Of a DNA stretch of 64,000 nt, positions 59,186 to 64,000 are shown piece after piece (within the stretch, counting starts at the first letter, position 1; each line of letters starts with the position of its first letter). A model generated the notes under the pieces. The model was not told where the DNA came from and did not search any database. It worked only from the letters and a program-made list of their open reading frames with translations. Made by a program: the position numbers and the translations under genes. Where the stretch lies: contig NZ_CP014228.1 in the NCBI RefSeq assembly GCF_001553565.1, forward strand, positions 868,001-932,000. Reading direction: 5' to 3'. This DNA is from Actinomyces radicidentis (GTDB taxonomy: Bacteria; Actinomycetota; Actinomycetes; Actinomycetales; Actinomycetaceae).

Positions 59186-60270
59186 TTGGCGAGGTCGGTC
59201 AGGGCCTGGGCGAGGGCCTTGGCCCCCGCGCCGACCCCGACGCCGCTGACCTTGATCTGCTCGCTGGGCATGACGACGAAGGCGTTGTCCGTGCCCGCGG
59301 GGGTCTGGGAGAGCGTCGGGAAGGCCTCGAGGAAGCCCTCGAGGCCGCCCCACTCCTCGAGGTCGCCGTCGCCCATGAGGATGACGTCGGGCTCGGTGGC
59401 GAGGAGGCCCTCGTCGGAGTACTTCACGGAGTAGCCGGTGAGGCCCTCCTCGACGCCGACGCTCGTGGCGCCGACGGCCTCGAGCATGTCGGCGGCGGCG
59501 GTGCCGGAGCCGATGACGGCGTTGGCGCCGCCCGCGCCGGAGGCGGTGACGGCGAGGACCTTGAGCCCCACGGCACCGTCCCCGGCGGCAGTGGTCGCCT
59601 CCTCGAGCTGGGACTCGACGGTGCCGGCGAGCTCCTCACCGGCGTCGGCGGCGCCGACGTACTCGGCGACGGCGCGGATCTTGTCCGCGACGCTCTGCTG
59701 GTCGTCGACGACGACGGCGTCGACGCCGGCCTCGCGGAACTTGGCGGCGACGTCGCCGTGGCGCTTGACGTTGTTGCCGATGAAGAGGGTGCCCTTGAGG
59801 CTGAGGAGCCCCTCGGCGCCCGTCTTCTGGGAGTACTCGTACTGCTCGGGGGCGTCGAGGGCGGCCTGGGCGACGGAGTTCGTGGGGGCGGCGTAGATCG
59901 AGTCGGCCATGCCGAGGGCGGCGAGGATGTCGGCGACGTCCTCGCCGCCGACGATGATCTTGGAGGTGTCCGTGACCTCGACCTCGGTGCCGGTGCCGTC
60001 GGTGACGGTGACCGGCAGGGACTGGGTGGCGGTCGTCGAGGGGATGCCGGTGCCCTCGGCCCAGGTCCAGCCCGCGGGGAGGTTCGCCGGAGCGCCGGAG
60101 ACGGCGGCCGAGGCGTCGGCGGTGCCCGCGGCGGAGGCGGCGTCCGTCGCGGCGCCGCTCGAGCCGGAGGATGAGGCGTCGTCCGAGCCGCAGGCGGCGA
60201 GGAGCGTGAGGGCCGCGGCGCCGGAGACGGCGGTGAGGAGCGAGCGGCGGGAGACGGCGGTGGGGTTCAA
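59182..60270 (-). CDS. hmuT: Iron/heme ABC transporter substrate-binding lipoprotein (HmuT-like)
   Basis: A 362-aa lipoprotein read from TTG 60270, chosen because GGAGG stands six to eight bases upstream and the frame then begins MNPTAVSRRSLLTAVSGAAA with lipobox LLAAC (Cys27); no ATG or GTG fits. A Ser/Ala-rich linker leads to a type III binding protein: LPVTVTDGTGTEVEVTDTSK, IIVGGEDVADILAALGMADS, and GLKVLAVTASGAGGANAVIG. It captures heme or a ferric chelate at the surface. It is the first gene of a tightly overlapping four-gene operon behind an iron box. Confidence 0.83.
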   Translation of the reverse strand: MNPTAVSRRSLLTAVSGAAALTLLAACGSDDASSSGSSGAATDAASAAGTADASAAVSGAPANLPAGWTWAEGTGIPSTTATQSLPVTVTDGTGTEVEVTDTSKIIVGGEDVADILAALGMADSIYAAPTNSVAQAALDAPEQYEYSQKTGAEGLLSLKGTLFIGNNVKRHGDVAAKFREAGVDAVVVDDQQSVADKIRAVAEYVGAADAGEELAGTVESQLEEATTAAGDGAVGLKVLAVTASGAGGANAVIGSGTAAADMLEAVGATSVGVEEGLTGYSVKYSDEGLLATEPDVILMGDGDLEEWGGLEGFLEAFPTLSQTPAGTDNAFVVMPSEQIKVSGVGVGAGAKALAQALTDLAK

Positions 60271-60306
60271 GAGGGACCTCCAGGGCTGCGACGAGCCGAT
60301 AGGGGA

Positions 60307-60325
60307 TAAGGCTTGCCTTACCTTA
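60307..60325. promoter_or_regulatory. DtxR/IdeR-type iron box
   Basis: TAAGGCTTGCCTTACCTTA, read on the opposite strand TAAGGTAAGGCAAGCCTTA, closely follows the 19-bp DtxR/IdeR consensus (TWAGGTWAGSCTWACCTWA). It lies 37 bp before the TTG of the binding-protein gene and in the divergent spacer with rarA. It predicts repression of the uptake operon when iron is sufficient. Confidence 0.85.
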
Positions 60326-60410
60326 GCAACACCGGTGGGCCGCTCCGCCAATCGGACCCGGCTCGCACGGCCCCCGCGACGACGTCGTACCCGCCCCGTA
60401 CCGTGAGGGC

Positions 60411-61820
60411 ATGACCAGCTCCCCCAGCCTCTTCGACGCCGCGGCCGAGGACGGCGGATCCATCGTCGACGACCCGACGCGCCCCCTCGCGGACCGGTTG
60501 CGTCCGCGCAGCCTCGAGGAGGTCGTCGGGCAGTCGCACCTGCTCGCCGCGGACGCACCGCTCGGGCGCATGGTGGCGCGCGGCCGGCTCTCCTCGATCA
60601 TCCTGTGGGGCCCGCCCGGCTGCGGGAAGACGACGATCGCCCGCCTCCTCGCCGAGCGCACCGGCCTCGTCTTCGAGCAGGTGAGTGCGACCTTCTCCGG
60701 CGTCGCGGACCTGCGCAAGGTCTTCGCGGCCGCCGCCCGCCGCAAGGAGGTCGGGCAGGGCACGCTGCTCTTCGTCGACGAGATCCACCGCTTCAACCGC
60801 GCCCAGCAGGACTCCTTCCTGCCCTACGTCGAGGACGGGACGGTCGTGCTCGTCGGCGCGACGACGGAGAACCCCTCCTTCGAGCTCAACGGGGCGCTCC
60901 TGTCCCGCTGCCAGGTCCTCGTCCTGGGCCGGCTGGACGACGCCGCCCTCGCCGAGCTCCTCGAGCGGGCGGAGGCGCTCACCAGCCGCACGCTCCCGCT
61001 CACCGAGGACGCCCGCGCCGCCCTGCTCGCGATGGCCGACGGCGACGGCCGCTACCTCCTCGGGATGGTCGAGCAGGTCCTCGAGTCCCTCCCCGACGCG
61101 TCCGACGACGACGCGCTGCTCGACGCCGAGGACCTCACCGCCGTCGTCGCGTCCCGGGCACCCTTGTACGACAAGACCAGCGAGGAGCACTACAACCTCA
61201 TCTCCGCGCTCCACAAGTCGATGCGCGGGTCCGACCCGGACGCCGCCCTGTACTGGCTGTCCCGGATGCTGCTCGGCGGCGAGGACCCGCTCTTCATCGC
61301 CCGGAGGGTGGTCCGCTTCGCCAGTGAGGACGTCGGGATGGCGGACCCGGCGGCCCTGCAGGTGGCACTGGGCGCCTGGGAGACCTTCGAGCGGCTCGGG
61401 CACCCGGAGGGCGAGCTCGCGATCGCGCAGGCGGTCGTCTACCTGGCCACCGCACCGAAGTCGATCAGCGTGTACCGCGGCTTCAACCGGGCCTGGAAGG
61501 CGGCGCAGCGCACGGGCTCGCTCATGCCGCCGGCGCACATCCTCAACGCCCCGACGCGCCTCATGAAGGACCTCGGCTACGGCGCCGGCTACCAGTACGA
61601 CCCGGACACGGAGGACGGCTTCTCCGGCGCGGACTACATGCCGGTCGGCTACCCGTCACCGGAGAAGCGGGAGCGCTTCTACGAGCCGACGGACCTCGGC
61701 CACGAGCACCGGGTCCGCGAGCGCCTCGCCTACTGGGAGGACCTGCGGCGGCGCAAGCGCGCCGAGGCCGAGCGCGAGCAGCAGCAGGACCAGCAGAACC
61801 GGCAGCACGAGGACCACTGA
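60411..61820 (+). CDS. rarA: Replication-associated recombination protein A (RarA/MgsA)
   Basis: A 469-aa AAA+ ATPase of the clamp-loader branch. GQSHLLAADAPLGRMVARGR, Walker A GPPGCGKTT at residues 67-75, Walker B LLFVDEIHRFNRAQQDSFLP, sensor 1 VGATTENPSFELNGALLSRC, and the C-terminal KSMRGSDPDAALYWLSRMLL and GYQYDPDTEDGFSGADYMPV are all RarA signatures. RarA acts at stalled replication forks. The length is slightly above the family average because of a charged C-terminal tail (REQQQDQQNRQHEDH). Confidence 0.95.
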   Translation: MTSSPSLFDAAAEDGGSIVDDPTRPLADRLRPRSLEEVVGQSHLLAADAPLGRMVARGRLSSIILWGPPGCGKTTIARLLAERTGLVFEQVSATFSGVADLRKVFAAAARRKEVGQGTLLFVDEIHRFNRAQQDSFLPYVEDGTVVLVGATTENPSFELNGALLSRCQVLVLGRLDDAALAELLERAEALTSRTLPLTEDARAALLAMADGDGRYLLGMVEQVLESLPDASDDDALLDAEDLTAVVASRAPLYDKTSEEHYNLISALHKSMRGSDPDAALYWLSRMLLGGEDPLFIARRVVRFASEDVGMADPAALQVALGAWETFERLGHPEGELAIAQAVVYLATAPKSISVYRGFNRAWKAAQRTGSLMPPAHILNAPTRLMKDLGYGAGYQYDPDTEDGFSGADYMPVGYPSPEKRERFYEPTDLGHEHRVRERLAYWEDLRRRKRAEAEREQQQDQQNRQHEDH

Positions 61821-61827
61821 CTCCCCG

Positions 61828-61846
61828 ATATAGCACTTGCTATATT
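61828..61846 (+). promoter_or_regulatory. Operator/-10 of the MntA-HepT operon
   Basis: ATATAGC-ACTT-GCTATAT is a perfect 7-bp inverted repeat in an otherwise GC-rich setting. Its right arm overlaps TATATT (61841-61846), which stands six bases before ATG 61853, the spacing of a leaderless transcript starting at the ATG. The HTH in MntA probably binds this palindrome for autoregulation. Confidence 0.65.
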
Positions 61847-61852
61847 CGACGC

Positions 61853-62326
61853 ATGACCCCCGAGGAGCTGACGACGATCGCGAGCGAGGCGGACGAGGCC
61901 GCCCGCACGGCGCGCGCCCGCCTCGTCGAGGCCGTCCGCACCGCTCACGCCTCCGGCCTCACGCAGACGGAGATCGCGCAGGCGACGGGGCGCTCCCAGC
62001 CGGAGATCTCGCGGCTCCTGCGATTCCACGGCACCGGTCCGCTCGCCCGGAGGCTCCGCGAGCACCGTCGCCCCGTCCTCGACCTCATCAAGGCGAGCGG
62101 CGGCAGCAACGTGCGCGTCTTCGGCTCCGTGGCCACCGGTCGCGAGCGACCGGGCTCCGACATCGACCTGCTCTACACCGCCGGGCCGGGGACCAGCCTC
62201 CTCACGCTCAGCCGGTTGGAGATCGAGCTCGCGGAGGAACTCGGAGCCTCGGTGGACCTCGTCCCCGACGATGCCATCCGCCCGAGCATGCGCGACCAGA
62301 TCCTCTCCGAAGCGGTGTCGCTGTGA
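61853..62326 (+). CDS. MntA-type nucleotidyltransferase antitoxin fused to an HTH
   Basis: A 157-aa two-domain protein. Residues 25-60, RLVEAVRTAHASGLTQTEIA then QATGRSQPEISRLLRF, form a helix-turn-helix. Residues 85-150 are a minimal nucleotidyltransferase (MNT): VFGSVATGRERPGSDIDLLY gives the GS...DxD active site. MNT antitoxins AMPylate a conserved Tyr in the HEPN toxin. The toxin gene follows with a GTGA overlap but is interrupted. HTH-MNT fusions allow the antitoxin to control its own operon; the palindrome just upstream fits. Confidence 0.85.
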   Translation: MTPEELTTIASEADEAARTARARLVEAVRTAHASGLTQTEIAQATGRSQPEISRLLRFHGTGPLARRLREHRRPVLDLIKASGGSNVRVFGSVATGRERPGSDIDLLYTAGPGTSLLTLSRLEIELAEELGASVDLVPDDAIRPSMRDQILSEAVSL

Positions 62327-62664
62327 GCGCCAGCAGCCGGACGACGGTGCAGCTCCTCTCGGAGGCACTGGAGCACCTTGAGGCGGCAGAGACGTAGGCC
62401 TCCAGAGACCTCACGGACCAAGTCGTCATCGACGCGATCACCCTGCGCCTGTCAGCGGGGATCGAGGCTCTCGGGCACCTCAGCGACGCCGAACGCGTCG
62501 GTCTCCTGGGCGACACGTGGCCCGCGATGCGCGGCATGCGCAATCGCATCGCTCACGGCTACGCCGGCGTCGCGGAGCGCTACCTGGTTGAGGTCGTCAG
62601 ATCCGACCTTCCTGGGCTCGTCGCAGCCGTCAGGCACCGCCGGTCCGAGCTCATGGAGTCCTGA
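62323..62664 (+). pseudogene. HEPN toxin (HepT-like), interrupted by TAG
   Basis: GTG 62323 starts MSASSRTTVQLLSEALEHLE, followed by AAET and an in-frame TAG at 62395-62397. Beyond it the frame is intact for 88 codons: ASRDLTDQVVIDAITLRLSA, and MRNRIAHGYAGV, the R-x4-H RNase motif of HEPN toxins with the Tyr that MntA would modify, to TGA 62664. No ATG or GTG after the TAG could restore the domain ahead of the motif. The gene is therefore inactive unless the amber codon is read through. Loss of a toxin while keeping the antitoxin is selectively neutral, so simple decay is the plain explanation. Confidence 0.8.
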
Positions 62665-62695
62665 CCCCGCTGTCTACTCGACCGACGCAGCCCGC

Positions 62696-63556
62696 TCAGC
62701 CCCGGAAGGGCAGGGGCGCCATCCCACGGACCCCGGCGTCGACGGCGTAGACGGAGCCGGCGGCGGGCTCGACGTCGTCGGGCAGGTTCTCCCGCGAGGT
62801 CGTGATGAACAGGGTCCCGAAGCCGGACTCGCCGAAGGCGCAGGCGGTCACCTGCCGCACCGGCAGCTCGACGACGGCGTCCAGCGTCCCGTCGGGCGCG
62901 TAGCGGCGCACGGCCGAGCCGCCATTGAGCGCGGTCCACACGCCGCCCTCGGCGTCGACGGCGAGCCCGTCGGGGTAGCCGTCCTCGTGGTCGATGGTGA
63001 CGAAGGGCCGGGGGCTGACGAGCCCGGCCCCGGCGTCGTAGTCGAGCAGCGTGATGGTGCCGGTCGGGGTGTCGGTCCAGTAGGCGCAGGTGCCGTCGGG
63101 GTTGAAGCCGAGGCCGTTGCAGATGGTGGCGCCGTCCCAGGCGGTGATGGGCTTCGCGTCCGGGCCGTCCCAGCGGTAGACGACGGCGTCGCCGGGCGTC
63201 TGCGCGTAGGCCATGGTGCCGATCCAGAGGCGCCCGTCGGGGTCGCAGCCGCCCTCGTTGGTGCGGATCGCGGAGTCGGTGAGCAGGGTGGTGACCTCGA
63301 GGAGGTCGGAGAGGTCCTCGGCGCGGCCGAGAGCGACGCCGTGCTCGGTGGTGACGAGGGCGCCGCCGCCGGCGCGCGGCCGGATGACTGAGGCGACCGA
63401 GGAGGGCACGTCCATCCGGGTGGGGCGGACGTCGTCGTCGAGCTCGACGACGACGCCGGCGAGCATGTCGACGAGCCGCAGGCGGCCGGTGGCCTCCCAC
63501 CAGCAGGGGCCCTCGCCGTGGTACGTGATCGAGTCGGACACGCGCTCAGCCTTCAT
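62696..63556 (-). CDS. SMP-30/gluconolactonase family protein
   Basis: A 286-aa six-bladed beta-propeller of the SMP-30 / gluconolaconase family. HGEGPCWWEATGRLRLVDML carries the metal-binding Glu near residue 15; TNEGGCDPDGRLWIGTMAY, ICNGLGFNPDGTCAYWTDTP and EDGYPDGLAVDAEGGVWTAL hold the conserved Asn and Asp ligands. These enzymes hydrolyse sugar lactones with a divalent metal. It stands alone; the region upstream of its start (63557-63670) is occupied by the repeat array. Confidence 0.9.
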   Translation of the reverse strand: MKAERVSDSITYHGEGPCWWEATGRLRLVDMLAGVVVELDDDVRPTRMDVPSSVASVIRPRAGGGALVTTEHGVALGRAEDLSDLLEVTTLLTDSAIRTNEGGCDPDGRLWIGTMAYAQTPGDAVVYRWDGPDAKPITAWDGATICNGLGFNPDGTCAYWTDTPTGTITLLDYDAGAGLVSPRPFVTIDHEDGYPDGLAVDAEGGVWTALNGGSAVRRYAPDGTLDAVVELPVRQVTACAFGESGFGTLFITTSRENLPDDVEPAAGSVYAVDAGVRGMAPLPFRG

Positions 63557-63578
63557 GGGCCCAGCCTACGGAGCCGCT

Positions 63579-63670
63579 GACCGAACTCAGCGCGGAGGGT
63601 CGTTCAGGATGTCCCGATCTCGAGGTCAGGATGTCCCGATCTCGCGGTCAGGATGTCCCGATCTCGAGGG
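63579..63670 (-). repeat. Repeat array: one GAGTTCGGTC and three 22-bp GAGATCGGGACATCC units
   Basis: On the minus strand three contiguous 22-bp units (63605-63626, 63627-63648, 63649-63670) each contain GAGATCGGGACATCC, followed after 16 bp by GAGTTCGGTC (63579-63588). The first unit directly abuts the stop codon of the pullulanase gene (63671-63673). Order of the two subfamilies is the same as at 55003-55107. Confidence 0.9.
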
Positions 63671-64000
63671 TCAGTGCTCGACGAGCACGGCGACGGTCCG
63701 CCCCGGCACGCGCACGGTTCCGGTCGCCCGGTCGAAGGTCGTCCTGCGGACCACCTCGTCGGCGCCCTCGGCCTGCACCTCGCTCAGCTCGAGGAAGCGG
63801 CCCACGAGGTCGTCGCACTGCTGCTCCACCTCGTCCGGCGTCGCGTTGATGACGATGACGAGCCCGTCCAGGGCCGGGTCAAGGTCCGCCTCGCCGGCGC
63901 CATCGTCGATGACCATGAGGATGACACCGGGCTGCGCCCGGTCCCCGCCCACGGGGAAGGACACGCGCTCGAGGACGAGCTCGGCCGACCCCAGCGAGAA
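63671..64000 (-). CDS. Pullulanase-type alpha-1,6-glucosidase, C-terminal end (partial)
   Basis: The gene runs off the right edge; 109 codons are present. FSLGSAELVLERVSFPVGGD then PGVILMVIDDGAGEADLDPA, LDGLVIVINATPDEVEQQ matches the DUF3372 beta domain at the end of type I pullulanases (debranching of pullulan or glycogen). The frame ends GRTVAVLVEH. The catalytic domain lies outside the window, so activity and localisation cannot be judged. Confidence 0.78.
   Translation of the reverse strand, partial: FSLGSAELVLERVSFPVGGDRAQPGVILMVIDDGAGEADLDPALDGLVIVINATPDEVEQQCDDLVGRFLELSEVQAEGADEVVRRTTFDRATGTVRVPGRTVAVLVEH

Noticed and set aside
4281-62397. Genome-wide amber recoding (TAG as sense codon).
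   Set aside because: The PIN-domain gene ends in TAG at 2992-2994 at a sensible place, and two interrupted genes are too few; kept only as a testable idea in the findings.
24747-63670. The 22-bp tandem repeats as a CRISPR array.
   Set aside because: Units are directly contiguous with no unique spacers, arrays have at most three units, and no cas genes are present.
1-64000. tRNA, rRNA, tmRNA, prophage or insertion sequence.
   Set aside because: No TTCGANNC-type tRNA arms in a cloverleaf context, rRNA-like segments, transposase, integrase or phage structural genes were recognised in either strand.

Overview
This is a very GC-rich window from an actinobacterium, most probably Actinomyces or a close relative in the Actinomycetaceae. 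The evidence is the strong GC bias at third codon positions, frequent GTG starts with GTGA/ATGA stop-start overlaps, a DtxR/IdeR-type iron box, the actinobacterial 'helicase/secretion neighbourhood' with DUF4244 and TadE-like genes, and DUF4921 and DUF4235 proteins. No rRNA, tRNA, CRISPR array, transposase or integrase was seen.

Layout. 1-2.55 kb: end of a tartrate/fumarate dehydratase operon (alpha C-terminus, beta subunit, DASS dicarboxylate carrier). 2.6-8.5 kb: accessory island with palindromic repeats, a PIN toxin/HTH antitoxin pair, an antidote-type antitoxin broken by an amber codon, an Mrr-type restriction nuclease, a GIY-YIG protein and an unrecognised PH-tailed protein. 8.7-13.6 kb: DECH-box helicase convergent to a small pilin operon, with a TetR/PH-protein pair between them. 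13.8-20.6 kb: SWIM-SNF2 helicase, nucleoside hydrolase, cation/proton antiporter. 20.6-24.7 kb: repeat-rich spacer, DUF4921 protein, TacA/TacT-like toxin-antitoxin pair, unknown protein. 24.8-28.0 kb: GST-like protein and a decayed fusion of tetratricopeptide-type genes. 28.5-35.9 kb: a five-gene oligopeptide-type ABC operon preceded by an 11-codon leader peptide with five consecutive cysteines. 36-37.8 kb: two orphan genes between 129-bp direct repeats that copy the end of the next gene. 37.7-43.9 kb: operon with a 1014-aa helical-repeat protein, a divergent Hsp90-family ATPase, a small protein and a YbjN-like protein. 44.1-48.2 kb: thiamine ABC transporter under a TPP riboswitch. 48.3-55.8 kb: XRE protein, DUF4235, a large membrane Fe-S oxidoreductase, family-5 uracil-DNA glycosylase, YczE-type membrane protein, fused relics of lhr-like and uvrA-like genes, NmrA-like protein. 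55.9-60.3 kb: iron/heme ABC transporter plus esterase under an iron box. 60.4-64 kb: rarA, an MntA-HepT pair whose toxin carries an amber codon, an SMP-30 lactonase, and the end of a pullulanase.

The most noteworthy signals are: (i) the poly-cysteine leader with mutually exclusive hairpins ahead of the peptide ABC operon, which suggests cysteine-responsive attenuation; (ii) a dispersed family of short repeats with a mostly 22-bp period at five loci, one of them inside the thiP coding region; (iii) two toxin-antitoxin genes each interrupted by a single in-frame TAG with the rest of the frame intact; (iv) an Hsp90/helical-repeat/YbjN operon with nearby decayed paralogues; and (v) several precise gene relics and segmental duplications that record recent rearrangement.
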